DNA of 64,000 nt from Streptomyces genisteinicus (lineage in GTDB: Bacteria; Actinomycetota; Actinomycetes; Streptomycetales; Streptomycetaceae): positions 248,001 through 312,000 of the forward strand of contig NZ_CP060826.1 of assembly GCF_014489615.1 (NCBI RefSeq). The letters run 5' to 3'. Shown here in pieces: positions 20,676 to 45,636 of this stretch. The notes below the pieces were generated by a model. It was not told the origin of the DNA, did no database searches, and saw only the letters and a program-made list of their open reading frames with translations. Position 1 is the stretch's first letter, and each line of letters starts with the position of its first letter. The translations under genes and the position numbers were made by a program.

Positions 20676-20677
20676 GG

Positions 20678-23600
20678 TCAGTTCTCCCCGTCGTCTGCGG
20701 CGGCGACCAGACTCAGCAGGGCCTCGCCGTCCAGTTCGTCCACCAGGTGCGCGGTCGCCGTGCCCGCGTCGTCGTCCGGTTCCTCCCCTGCGAGGCGCAG
20801 CAGGGGGTCGAGCAGTCCGGCCTCACGCAGCCGGGACAGCGGCAGCCGGGCAAGTGCCGCGCGGACGCGCTGCTCGCCCCCGGCGGCCGTCTCCGTGTCC
20901 TCCGCGCCGGCCGTGTCCGTGCCGGAGTCCGCCGACATGCCGCACTCCTCCAGGAGGTGTGCGGCGAGTTCGGCGGGCGTCGGGTAGTCGAAGACCACGG
21001 TGGCGGTCAGCGGCAGGCCGGTGGCGGCGTTGAGGCGGTTGCGCATCTCCACCGCGGTGAGCGAGTCGAAGCCGAGGTCCCGGAAGGCCCGGTCGGGTTC
21101 CACCTCGCCGCTGTGCGCGTGGCCGAGCACCAGCGCGGCCTGCGCCCGTACGAGATCCACGGCGCTGTCGAGCCTGTCGTACGGCTCCAGCGCCAGCAGC
21201 CGCTCCCGCAGGTCGCCGGTCTCCTCGGGCGAGCCGGTACCGGCGGCCGTGTCGTCGCCCGCCAGCGGGGCCAGCAGGGGGCTGGGCCGGGCGGCGGAGA
21301 AGACCCGGGCGAAGACCGGCCAGTCGACACCGGCCACGGTCACGGTGGGCGCGCTGTCCGCCACCGCGTCGGCGAGCGCGTGCAGGGCCACGTCCGGGTC
21401 CATGGCGAGGACGCCCCGGCGGGCGAGTTCGTCCTCCGCTCCCTGGGCCATGCCCTCGCCGCGCCAGGCTCCCCAGGCGACGGACGTCGCGGCCGCCCCC
21501 CGGGCGGCCCGGCGCAGCGCCAGGGCGTCGAGACGTGCGTTGGCTGCGGCGTACGCGGCCTGTCCGGCGCCGCCCCAGGTGGCGGCCACCGAGCCGAAGA
21601 GCACGAAGGCGTCGAGGTCGTCGCCGCAGAGCGCGTCCAGGTGCTCCGCGCCGTCGGCCTTGCCCGCCCGTGCCGTCGTCAGGTCGTCCCCGGTCAGCTC
21701 GGGCAGTACGCCGAGTCCGCCGACGCCGGCCGCGTGCACGACCGCGTGCGGCGGGTGGTCGGCCAGCAGGGCGGCGACCGCGTCCCGGTCGGCGAGGTCG
21801 CAGGAGACGACCTCGGCCGTGGCTCCCAGCTCCGCTATCTCCGCGACGAGTTCGGCGGCTCCGGGCGCGGCGGGCCCGCGCCGGCCCGCGAGGACCAGCC
21901 GCTGCGCGCCGTTGCGCGCCGCCCACCGGGCGACGTGCGCCCCCAGCGCACCGGTCCCGCCGGTGACGAGCACGGTCCCCCGCGGACGCCAGGGCGCGGC
22001 GGCGACGGGGGGCGCGGGGACCAGCCGCCGGACGAGCGGGGTGTCCCGGAGGGCGACCTGGTCCTCTCCCGTGACCCCGGTGAGCACGGCGGCCAGCGCG
22101 GCGCCGGCAGCTCCCGTCCGGGGCAGGTCGACGAGACCGCCCCACAGCGACGGGTACTCCAGCGCGGCCACCCGGCCCAGCGCCCACAGCGCGTGGCCGC
22201 CCGCAGCGGGGGGCTCCTCGCCGGGGAGGGCGACGGCGCCGCGGGTGGCGCACCAGAGCCGGGTGCCGGTGCCGGCCAGGGCCTGGACGAGGGCGAGGCC
22301 GCCGAAGACGGCGGTCTCCTCGTCCAGGCCGAGCAGGGACAGCACGCCCGTCCAGGACTGCCCGTCCCCGGTGACCTCGCGCAGGCCGGACGCCGGATCG
22401 GCCGGGTCGACCAGGTGCAGGTGCACAGTGGCGCCGCACCGCCGGATCGCCTCGGCGCACTCGGCAGCCGTCGCCTCGTGCTCCGGGTGGGCCAGGACCA
22501 GCCAGCCGCCCAGCAGGACCGGGTCGGCGGGCACGGAGACGGGGCACCACTCCTCCCGGTACCGCAGGTCGCGGGCGCGGGAGCGGCCGTGCCAGCCGGC
22601 GAGCACGGGCAGCACCTCGCCGAGCCGGGCACGGTCCGCCTCGCCGCCGGCGCCGAGCAGCCCGGCGAGGGCTGCCGCGTCGCCGCTGCGGACGGTGGAC
22701 CAGAAGACGTCGTCGCCGCCCGGCCCGGCGCTGTGGCCCCGCGCTCCGGGGGCGGGCAGCGGCCAGTACCGCCGGTGCTGGAAGGCGTAGGTCGGCAGGT
22801 CCACCGTCCGCCCGCCGAGACGGCCGAAGACCGCCCGCCAGTCGACGTGCGTCCCGCGGACGTGCGCCCCCGCCACGGCGGTGAGCAGCGCGCGTACGCC
22901 GTCGTGGCCGGCGCGCAGGGCGGGGACGGCGGTGGCGTCGGCGCTGATGTGCGGGACGAGGGCGGACAGGGTGCCGTCGGGGCCGAGTTCGAGGAAGGTC
23001 CGCACCCCGGTGAGCGAGGCGATCGCGTCGGCGAAGCGGACGGGTTCGCGGATCTGGGACACCCAGTAGTCGGGCGTGGCCATGTCGCCGGGCGCGGTGG
23101 CGACCAGCGGGATCGACGGGGCCTGGTACGTCAGCGACTTCGCGACGGCCGCGAAGTCCGCGAGCATCGGCTCCATCAGGTGCGAGTGGAACGCGTGCGA
23201 CACCGTCAGCCGCTTCACGCGAACACCGTCGGCCCGCAGCCGCTCCTCCAGCCCGTCGACCGCGGCAGCGTCACCGGACACCGTCACCGACGTCGGCCCG
23301 TTCACCGCCGCGAGGTCCACGCCCTCGGGCAGCTCCAAGCCCTCCTCGGCCAGCTCGACCGCGAGCATCGCGCCGCCCTCCGGCAGCGCCTCCATCAACC
23401 GTCCCCGCGCCGAGACGAGTGCACACGCGTCGTCCAGCGACAGCACACCGGCCACATGCGCGGCGGCCAGCTCACCGATCGAGTGACCGACGAGGACGTC
23501 CGGGGTCACACCCCACGACTCGACCAGCCGGAACAGCGCGACCTCGACCGCGAAGAGCGCGGGCTGCGCGTAGACGGTCCGCGCCAGCAGCTCCGCGTCC

Positions 23601-25486
23601 TCGCCGAACACCACCTCACGCAACGGCCGTTCGACATCCACCCGCGCGCACACGGCGTCGAACGCCTCCGCGAACACCGGGAACGCCTCGTACAGCTCAC
23701 GGCCCATACCGACCCGCTGCGCACCCTGCCCCGAGAACAGGAACGCCGAGTCCCCGCCACGCACCGCACCCGAGACGACCTGCGCCGCCCCCTCCCCCGC
23801 GGCCAGCGCACGCAGCCCGGCCACCAGCTCCTCACGGTCACCACCCACCACGACCGCCCGGTGCTCCAACGCCGCACGGCCCGTCGCCAGCGAGAACGCC
23901 ACATCCACCGGATCGGCCCCGGCAACCACCGGCAGCAAACGCTCCGCCTGCCGCCGCAACGCATCCGCCGAACGGCCCGACAGGAGGAAGGGACGGGGTC
24001 CGGGCAGGGCGGGCCGCGGCTCGGCCGGCTCCTCGGCGGGCGCCGCCTCCAGGATCACGTGGGCGTTGGTGCCGCTCACACCGAACGAGGAGACACCGGC
24101 CCGGCGCGGCCGGCCCGTCTCCGGCCAGGCCCGCGTCTCGGTCAGCAGCTCGACCGCGCCCGCGGACCAGTCCACCTGCGGGGTCGGCGCGTCCACGTGC
24201 AGGGTCACCGGAAGGACTCCCCGGCGCAGCGCCTGCACCATCTTGATGACGCCCGCGACACCGGCGGCGGCCTGGGAGTGTCCGATGTTGGACTTCACCG
24301 ATCCCAGGTACAGGGGTTCGTCCCGGTCCTGGCCGTAGGTGGCCAGCAGCGCCTGCGCCTCGATCGGGTCGCCCAGGGTCGTGCCGGTGCCGTGGGCCTC
24401 CACGGCGTCCACGTCCGCCGGGCCCAGCCCCGCCGCCGCCAGCGCGGCGCGGATCACGCGCTGCTGCGCGGGGCCGTTCGGCGCGGTCAGGCCGCTCGAC
24501 GCGCCGTCCTGGTTGACGGCGGAGCCGCGGACCACGGCGAGCACCCGGTGCCCGTTGCGGCGGGCGTCGGAGAGCCGCTCCAGGAGCAGCACCCCCACGC
24601 CCTCGCCCCAGCCCGTGCCGTCGGCGGCGGCGGCGAAGGACTTGCAGCGGCCGTCGGCGGCGCTGCCCTCCTCGAAGCCGAAGCCGGAGAACATGGTGGG
24701 CGCGGACATCACCGTCACGCCCCCGGCCAGGGCGAGTTCGCACTCGCCGGTGCGCAGCGCCTGGGCCGCCAGGTGCAGGGCGACCAGCGACGACGAGCAG
24801 GCGGTGTCCACCGAGACCGCCGGCCCCTGCAACCCGAAGGTGTAGGAGACGCGGCCGGACAGGACGCTGCCGGCGTTGGCCGTGCCCAGGTAGCCGTCGA
24901 GCGCCGCGGGGTCGATCACCGAGGGGTAGTCGTGGTACATGGCGCCCGCGAAGACGCCGGTCCGTCCGCCGCGCAGGGTGCGCACGTCGATGCCGGCCCG
25001 TTCGACCGCCTCCCACGAGGCCTCCAGGAGCAGTCGCTGCTGGGGGTCCATCGCCTGGGCCTCGCGGGGGCTGATGCCGAACAGGGCGGCGTCGAAGTCC
25101 CCGGCGTCGTAGACGAAGCCGCCGCGTGCCGCGGTGGACCCGCCCGGTGTGCGCCAGCCCCGGTCGGCGGGCAGCGGGCCGAGCGCGTCCGTGCCGGAGG
25201 CGACGAGCTCCCACAGGTCCTCCGGGGAGCGCACGCCGCCGGGGTACCGGCAGGCCATGCCGATGACCGCGACGGGCTCGGCCGCCCGCTCCTCCAGGTC
25301 GCGCACCCGGCGGTTCGCGTCGCGCAGTTCCGCGGTGGCACGCTTCAGGTAGGCCAGCAGCTTCTCCTGCTGACCCGGATTCCCGCCCGTGGCCGTGCCC
25401 GCTGCGATGTCGCCCGTGCCCGTGGCCTTGTCGCCCGTGGCCGCGGTGGTGCCCGCGGCTGCCGTGTCCGTGTCCGTGTCGGTCAT
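20678..25486 (-). CDS. Type I modular PKS, one module (KS-AT-KR-ACP)
   Basis: A 1602-residue monomodular subunit. An Asp/Thr/Ala-rich N-terminus leads into a docking coiled coil (about 37-70), then KS with Cys230, AT with HAFH at 764-767 (malonyl), KR about 1171-1360 of A-type (no LDD, Trp before the Tyr), ACP with GFDSL near 1472, and a C-terminal docking helix pair. It should add one acetate unit and leave a hydroxyl. The KS is unusual after the active site: where its neighbours read FSRQRGLA it has FGFEEGSA. The ATG at 25486 is 20 nt after the stop of the upstream PKS gene, with GAGAGGA further upstream. The next PKS gene starts 2 nt after its stop, so the three genes form one operon. The AT region is almost identical to one in the upstream gene. 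Confidence 0.95.
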   Translation of the reverse strand: MTDTDTDTAAAGTTAATGDKATGTGDIAAGTATGGNPGQQEKLLAYLKRATAELRDANRRVRDLEERAAEPVAVIGMACRYPGGVRSPEDLWELVASGTDALGPLPADRGWRTPGGSTAARGGFVYDAGDFDAALFGISPREAQAMDPQQRLLLEASWEAVERAGIDVRTLRGGRTGVFAGAMYHDYPSVIDPAALDGYLGTANAGSVLSGRVSYTFGLQGPAVSVDTACSSSLVALHLAAQALRTGECELALAGGVTVMSAPTMFSGFGFEEGSAADGRCKSFAAAADGTGWGEGVGVLLLERLSDARRNGHRVLAVVRGSAVNQDGASSGLTAPNGPAQQRVIRAALAAAGLGPADVDAVEAHGTGTTLGDPIEAQALLATYGQDRDEPLYLGSVKSNIGHSQAAAGVAGVIKMVQALRRGVLPVTLHVDAPTPQVDWSAGAVELLTETRAWPETGRPRRAGVSSFGVSGTNAHVILEAAPAEEPAEPRPALPGPRPFLLSGRSADALRRQAERLLPVVAGADPVDVAFSLATGRAALEHRAVVVGGDREELVAGLRALAAGEGAAQVVSGAVRGGDSAFLFSGQGAQRVGMGRELYEAFPVFAEAFDAVCARVDVERPLREVVFGEDAELLARTVYAQPALFAVEVALFRLVESWGVTPDVLVGHSIGELAAAHVAGVLSLDDACALVSARGRLMEALPEGGAMLAVELAEEGLELPEGVDLAAVNGPTSVTVSGDAAAVDGLEERLRADGVRVKRLTVSHAFHSHLMEPMLADFAAVAKSLTYQAPSIPLVATAPGDMATPDYWVSQIREPVRFADAIASLTGVRTFLELGPDGTLSALVPHISADATAVPALRAGHDGVRALLTAVAGAHVRGTHVDWRAVFGRLGGRTVDLPTYAFQHRRYWPLPAPGARGHSAGPGGDDVFWSTVRSGDAAALAGLLGAGGEADRARLGEVLPVLAGWHGRSRARDLRYREEWCPVSVPADPVLLGGWLVLAHPEHEATAAECAEAIRRCGATVHLHLVDPADPASGLREVTGDGQSWTGVLSLLGLDEETAVFGGLALVQALAGTGTRLWCATRGAVALPGEEPPAAGGHALWALGRVAALEYPSLWGGLVDLPRTGAAGAALAAVLTGVTGEDQVALRDTPLVRRLVPAPPVAAAPWRPRGTVLVTGGTGALGAHVARWAARNGAQRLVLAGRRGPAAPGAAELVAEIAELGATAEVVSCDLADRDAVAALLADHPPHAVVHAAGVGGLGVLPELTGDDLTTARAGKADGAEHLDALCGDDLDAFVLFGSVAATWGGAGQAAYAAANARLDALALRRAARGAAATSVAWGAWRGEGMAQGAEDELARRGVLAMDPDVALHALADAVADSAPTVTVAGVDWPVFARVFSAARPSPLLAPLAGDDTAAGTGSPEETGDLRERLLALEPYDRLDSAVDLVRAQAALVLGHAHSGEVEPDRAFRDLGFDSLTAVEMRNRLNAATGLPLTATVVFDYPTPAELAAHLLEECGMSADSGTDTAGAEDTETAAGGEQRVRAALARLPLSRLREAGLLDPLLRLAGEEPDDDAGTATAHLVDELDGEALLSLVAAADDGEN
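22901..23984 (-). repeat. 1,084-bp malonyl-AT cassette, copy 1
   Basis: This covers the KS-AT linker through the AT. It aligns without gaps to 39310-40393 with only a handful of substitutions (for example Val/Ala after GAQR and Leu/Ile after YAQPA). Shorter stretches of the same AT recur in the second module of the 9840-20675 gene (about 13690-14520) and in the first PKS gene (about 1100-1850). The pattern suggests repeated homogenisation of malonyl-AT domains. Confidence 0.85.
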
Positions 25487-25506
25487 GATCTGCTGTCCGC
25501 GTCCTC

Positions 25507-41853
<16,347 letters not shown>

Positions 41854-41944
41854 GTTCCCGGTACCTTCCAGGCTGCCGCTCGGCCACGGTCCACCCGGGG
41901 CCGTCATGCTGCGGGACGCCGCGTTGGGGGCGCCCGCGTCCGCG

Positions 41945-42000
41945 ACGCTATGGAGGGCGTGTGAAGGCGGGCAACCCCTAGCAGGTGGGACCGCGCCCCT
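41945..42000 (-). promoter_or_regulatory. Predicted promoter/operator of the three-gene PKS operon
   Basis: Minus-strand elements: AGGGGCG (41994-42000), AGGGGTTG exactly 21 bp further on (41972-41979), overlapping -35-like TTGCCC, then -10-like TAGCGT (41945-41950). The spacing from the second box to the -10 is 29 nt, the same as in the other PKS promoter. Transcription would begin near 41938, about 85 nt before the ATG. It lies in the P450-PKS gap, so the PKS genes need not depend on P450 readthrough. Confidence 0.62.
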
Positions 42001-42035
42001 GTTCTCGCCTCATCTCGCCTGCGGAGGTGCGGTGT

Positions 42036-43280
42036 TCAGCGCAGCGCGACGGGAAACTGGAGCATCCCGCGGATGATGAACGAGCCGCGTCTGCGCACCG
42101 GGCCGTCCTGCCGAATCCCCGGTACCCGCTCGGCGAGGGCGGCCAGCGCGGTCTCCGCCTCCATCCGGGCCAGCGCGGCGCCGAGACAGAAGTGGATGCC
42201 CGAGGAGAAGGCCAGGTTCTCCGGTCCGGGGTCCCTGGTGATGTCGAACCGCTCGGGGTCGGGATAGGCCTCGGGGTCCCTGTTGGTGCCGCCCGCGCAG
42301 ATCGTGACCTCGTCACCGGTGGCGATCAGCTCGCCTTCCAGTTCGACGTCGGTGTGCGCGATCCGGCGGTACTGCTGCACGGGTGCGTCGTACCGCAGCG
42401 TCTCCCGTACGACCGCGGGCGCGAGCGAGGGATCGGCGACCAGCATCTTCCACTGCTCGGGGTGTTCGAGCAGGGCCAGCAGGCCGTTGCCGATGAGGTT
42501 GACGGTGGTCTCGGTACCGGCGAGTGGCAGGAACATGCACATCGGAACCATCTCGTCCATGCTCAGCCGGCCGTCCTCGACGGCCGGCAGCAGGTCGCTG
42601 ATCAGGTCCTCGCGCGGGTCGGCCTTCCGCTCGGCGATGATGTCGTGGAACATCGCCGTCATCTCCTCGATGGCGGCGGCCGCGCCCCGCGCGGCCTGGA
42701 CGGTGGCCACACCGTCGAGCAGATAGGCCATGCGGCGGCTCAGCCGGAAGAACAGCGGACGGTGCCGGGGCGGAATGCCGACCAGGTCGCCGATCACCCG
42801 CAGCGGCAGCTGCTGGGCGAAGGCCCTCATGAAGTTGACCTGGTCGCGGCCGGCCAGCATCTCGTCGACCAGTTCGCCGGTGAACCGCTCGACGTGCGGC
42901 TGCCAGTGGGCGAGCCGGCGCGGGTTGAGCGAGGGCGTGGCGAGCCGGCGGAGCCGGGTGTGGTCGGGCGGGTCGAGCCCGAGCATGGAGTTGTCGAACG
43001 GCATGAACTCGGGGGGCTTGGCCCCCTCCGCCGTACGGACGCCGAACCGCCGGTCGCGCAGGATCTGGTTGGCGACCCGGTGGCTGGCCGTCGTCCAGGC
43101 GCCCACCGCGCTGCGGTGCAGCGTCCCGCGCGCCCGGATCTGCTCGTAGAGCGGATAGGGACTGTCGGGCACCAGCAGGATGGCGGCGTACGGGTCGCCC
43201 TCCTCGGCCGTCTTGCGCAGGAACTCCTGCACCACGGTCGCCTGGTATCGAGCTCTGCGCTCCGCCTCGAGTTCCGACAT
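42036..43280 (-). CDS. Cytochrome P450 monooxygenase
   Basis: A 414-residue soluble bacterial P450, the usual length for the CYP105/107-like macrolide hydroxylases. The I-helix oxygen-binding motif LAGTETT is at 253-259, the K-helix ExxR is ETLR at 293-296, and the haem loop FSSGIHFCLG holds the proximal Cys365. It would hydroxylate or epoxidise the polyketide using ferredoxin electrons, but no ferredoxin gene lies beside it. The ATG at 43280 has a GGTGGGG ribosome site. The gene sits 182 bp before the PKS operon on the same strand and has its own AGGGG/TAGCGT promoter, so it is probably a co-regulated tailoring enzyme. The oxidation site cannot be told from sequence alone. Confidence 0.95.
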   Translation of the reverse strand: MSELEAERRARYQATVVQEFLRKTAEEGDPYAAILLVPDSPYPLYEQIRARGTLHRSAVGAWTTASHRVANQILRDRRFGVRTAEGAKPPEFMPFDNSMLGLDPPDHTRLRRLATPSLNPRRLAHWQPHVERFTGELVDEMLAGRDQVNFMRAFAQQLPLRVIGDLVGIPPRHRPLFFRLSRRMAYLLDGVATVQAARGAAAAIEEMTAMFHDIIAERKADPREDLISDLLPAVEDGRLSMDEMVPMCMFLPLAGTETTVNLIGNGLLALLEHPEQWKMLVADPSLAPAVVRETLRYDAPVQQYRRIAHTDVELEGELIATGDEVTICAGGTNRDPEAYPDPERFDITRDPGPENLAFSSGIHFCLGAALARMEAETALAALAERVPGIRQDGPVRRRGSFIIRGMLQFPVALR

Positions 43281-43325
43281 CCGTCACCCCACCGCGCGTG
43301 GGGCAGCCCGTCCGCCCCGGCCTTC

Positions 43326-43361
43326 ACGCTACGGCGAGACGCACCCCTAGCCTCAACCCCT
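43326..43361 (-). promoter_or_regulatory. Predicted P450 promoter with AGGGG boxes
   Basis: On the minus strand AGGGGTTG (43354-43361) and a second AGGGGTG (about 43342-43348) are 13 bp apart, and TAGCGT (43326-43331) follows the first box by 30 nt, within 1 nt of the spacing in the two PKS promoters. A start near 43319 would leave a leader of about 39 nt. Confidence 0.55.
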
Positions 43362-43429
43362 ACGTCCACGGGATGCGCCGCCGACGGGCCGTGGGCGCGG
43401 GCCGGAGGGGCCGGGATAGGGGCTCGTGC

Positions 43430-43467
43430 CGGTGTGGCCGGCCCGGCCGGCCGGGCCGGCCACACCG
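43430..43467. repeat. 38-bp perfect palindrome without spacer
   Basis: Arms of 19 bp meet with no loop, made mostly of GGCC/CCGG blocks and ending in CGGTGTGG. It lies between the divergent P450 gene and the unknown gene at 43678. The rest of the gap (43281-43677) holds the P450 promoter and TGACGTCA (43627-43634), itself an 8-bp palindrome. It could be a repressor site or a cruciform. It is not placed as a terminator for either gene. Confidence 0.8.
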
Positions 43468-43677
43468 CCCTCCCCTCCCCCGCCCTCCCCTCCCCCGGCG
43501 TCGCCGGACCGCCCGAACGGCCGTCGTCGCATCGTGCCGTCGGTGGGGTGCTCTGCTCGCGAACCGCTCTGCCGGAGAACGGCTGTGCCGGTGAACGGCT
43601 CCGATCGTCCTGCGCCGTCGCTAGGATGACGTCACGTCAAAAACAGGTTTGTACTCGTCCTATGTAACGGGGGCGTC

Positions 43678-44331
43678 TTGCGCATCACCATCACCATCGA
43701 CCAACCCGAACCAGAGTTCCAGGAGAAGCTCCTCGCGCTCCTTGCCGAGCACGCCGCCCATGTCGAGATGGACGGCACGTGGACCCGGGAGCGGGCGGAG
43801 GCGTACTACCGCTCGCTGCCGAGCCGGGCGCGGCGCATCGTCGCGCTCGCCATCGCCGGTGACGGGTACGTCGCCGCCGGAGATCTTCGCGACGAGGAGA
43901 CCACCAGTCTCCGCGGGCACTCCGCCGCACTGAAGCGCCTTCTCCAGCGGGGCGCGCTCCAGGGGCTCTGGCCCGAGAGCATCCAGCCGCCCATCACTCC
44001 GCAGGGGCCCGGCTTCGGCAAGGTCGCCGGGTACGCGATGGACGAGGATCTCGTGCCCGTCTTCTTCGACGCTCTCGCGAGTGTCGAGACCGAACACGAG
44101 GAGTGGGCGCGGCAGCGCATGACGCAGAGGGCAACTCTGGAGGACGCTGTCCGCGGAAGCGGCGACGGCACCTGGGACACCGGCCGTGCGGTGACGACCC
44201 TCACGGAGGCCGGACACCAGGTGACCGACAAGCGGGCGCGGCAGATCCTGCGTGCTCTGGCGGCAGCGGGTCTGCTGCTCAGGACGGACGCGCCGGGCGG
44301 CCGCGCCGTCTACCGGCGGTCCGCCGAGTGA
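43678..44331 (+). CDS. Unknown protein with C-terminal winged-helix-like region
   Basis: A 217-residue protein that I do not recognise. The TTG at 43678 is used because GTAACGGGGGC lies just upstream and the frame has convincing codon usage from there. Later ATGs would cut a well-formed N-terminus (RITITID). The central part is helical and basic. The last 60 residues (from about 155) read like a helix-turn-helix or winged helix: an AVTTLTEAGHQVTDKRARQI helix pair, then a short basic wing ending in RAVYRRS. It may bind DNA. It is convergent with parB, with a shared terminator between, and it is the only + strand gene between the PKS cluster and the replication loci. A plasmid housekeeping role is a guess from position. 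Confidence 0.75.
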   Translation: MRITITIDQPEPEFQEKLLALLAEHAAHVEMDGTWTRERAEAYYRSLPSRARRIVALAIAGDGYVAAGDLRDEETTSLRGHSAALKRLLQRGALQGLWPESIQPPITPQGPGFGKVAGYAMDEDLVPVFFDALASVETEHEEWARQRMTQRATLEDAVRGSGDGTWDTGRAVTTLTEAGHQVTDKRARQILRALAAAGLLLRTDAPGGRAVYRRSAE

Positions 44332-44357
44332 CCGTACGCCTGCCGGGCGGGCCGGTG

Positions 44358-44406
44358 GAACGACGTGGTGCCCGGCCCTCGAAGAGGCCCGGGCACCACG
44401 TCGTTC
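44358..44406. terminator. Bidirectional terminator hairpin
   Basis: Perfect 18-bp arms 44358-44375 and 44389-44406 (GAACGACGTGGTGCCCGG and its complement) flank a 13-nt loop, between the stop at 44331 (+) and the parB stop at 44428 (-). It is suited to ending both convergent transcripts. Confidence 0.85.
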
Positions 44407-44427
44407 ACGGATCTGCGCGAGGGTCGG

Positions 44428-45636
44428 CTACTCCCCCAGCAGTTCGACCAATCGCCGGCGGAATTCCAGGCTGGTCCCTGCGGCCAGGTCCTCGGCGAAT
44501 GCCTCGGCGCCGCCCACGAGTTCGACGTACCGCGCCAGGGCGGCCTGCCGCTGGCCGCTGCTCGTCAGCTTGTCGAAGGCGATCTCCATCGCCGCTCCCC
44601 CGTCGGCCCAGGGCATCTTGATCTGGCGCCTGGCCGACAGCTCGGGCCGGGGGTCGGGGACGTGTACCGCCTCGGGCTCCTTGACGGCGACCGGTGCGGG
44701 CGCATCGCTCTTCCCTGTCGCGGGTTCCGTCATTACGCCGTAATGAACGTCGTCGGTTGCGGCGGGTGCGGCGGCCTCACTGGCCGTCCCCTCCCCCGCG
44801 GTCGGTTCCGTCATTACGCCGTAATGAACATCCGCTTCGGCCACCGGCTCGGCCTCACTGGCCGTCCCCTCCCCCACCGCAGCCGGAGCCGGGGCCGGCG
44901 GAGCAGCGGGCGCCGGTACCGCGGTCCTGCGCTGCTTCTCACTCTTCAGGCGCTCGAGGTGCGCCGCCTGCTCCTCCGGCTTCTTGTTGCCGACCCGGCG
45001 CAGGAGCTCGGCGGGCTCCTCTCCGGACACCAGCTTCTCCTGGAGCTCCGGCGTCAGACCGAGAAGGGCGAGCCGCTGCGAGACCCATCCCTGCGAACGG
45101 TGCAGTCGGGCGGCCAGCGCCTCCTGAGTACCGTGCACGGACAGAAGTTGCTGGAGGGCCCGTGCCTCGTCGAGCGGATCGAGGTCCCGCCGGTGGATGT
45201 TGGCGACGAGCGCCGACTCCAGGACCTCGTCGGCGTTGCTGCCGAGGTCCTCGTTGAGGGTGACCTTGATCTCGGCGAGTCCGGCCTCGCGGGCGGCCGC
45301 CAGGCGCGAGTTGCCGTCGATGGCGACGTACTTGGTACCGGGCTCGAGCTGGCTCTCCCGCTCCGGGTTGGCCTCCAGATAGGAGAAGCGGGACATGATG
45401 CTGATGGCCTGCTTCTGCCCGTGGTCGCGCAGACTGCCCGCCAGCTGCGACAGATCACCCAGCTCGGAACGCGGATTGCCGGGGTTCAGGCTGATGAGGG
45501 TCACCGGCAGGGTGACCGGCGGCGGGGCGCCCTCGGTGGGGGCGTTGGTCGCGGCGTTGATGGCCTGACGCCGGGCGCTGACGGACTGGGTGTGGGCGAA
45601 GGAAGCGCCCATCCCCAGCTTGGATGCCTTGCTCAT
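44428..45636 (-). CDS. parB: ParB-type centromere-binding partition protein
   Basis: A 402-residue ParB. The N-terminal domain has the nucleotide-binding-type box VAIDGNSRLAAAREAG (104-119) and the conserved NIHRRDLDPLDEARAL (146-161), followed by a helix-turn-helix near 168-192. A long Pro/Ala-rich acidic linker (about 238-330) leads to a C-terminal dimerisation-like segment. The linker holds two in-frame HYGVMTEP units (271-278, 298-305) whose codons contain the parS-like palindrome CATTACGCCGTAATG. It starts inside the parA stop (ATGA overlap) with GGGAG 5 nt upstream. It would bind parS, spread, and work with ParA to segregate the replicon. Confidence 0.95.
   Translation of the reverse strand: MSKASKLGMGASFAHTQSVSARRQAINAATNAPTEGAPPPVTLPVTLISLNPGNPRSELGDLSQLAGSLRDHGQKQAISIMSRFSYLEANPERESQLEPGTKYVAIDGNSRLAAAREAGLAEIKVTLNEDLGSNADEVLESALVANIHRRDLDPLDEARALQQLLSVHGTQEALAARLHRSQGWVSQRLALLGLTPELQEKLVSGEEPAELLRRVGNKKPEEQAAHLERLKSEKQRRTAVPAPAAPPAPAPAAVGEGTASEAEPVAEADVHYGVMTEPTAGEGTASEAAAPAATDDVHYGVMTEPATGKSDAPAPVAVKEPEAVHVPDPRPELSARRQIKMPWADGGAAMEIAFDKLTSSGQRQAALARYVELVGGAEAFAEDLAAGTSLEFRRRLVELLGE
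44731..44745. promoter_or_regulatory. parS-like palindrome inside parB (site 1)
   Basis: CATTACGCCGTAATG, a 15-bp palindrome with 7-bp arms, is identical in core to the intergenic sites upstream of parA. Here it is also coding, giving HYGVM in ParB. Confidence 0.75.
44811..44825. promoter_or_regulatory. parS-like palindrome inside parB (site 2)
   Basis: A second coding copy of CATTACGCCGTAATG, 80 bp from the first, again read as HYGVM in ParB. Confidence 0.75.
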
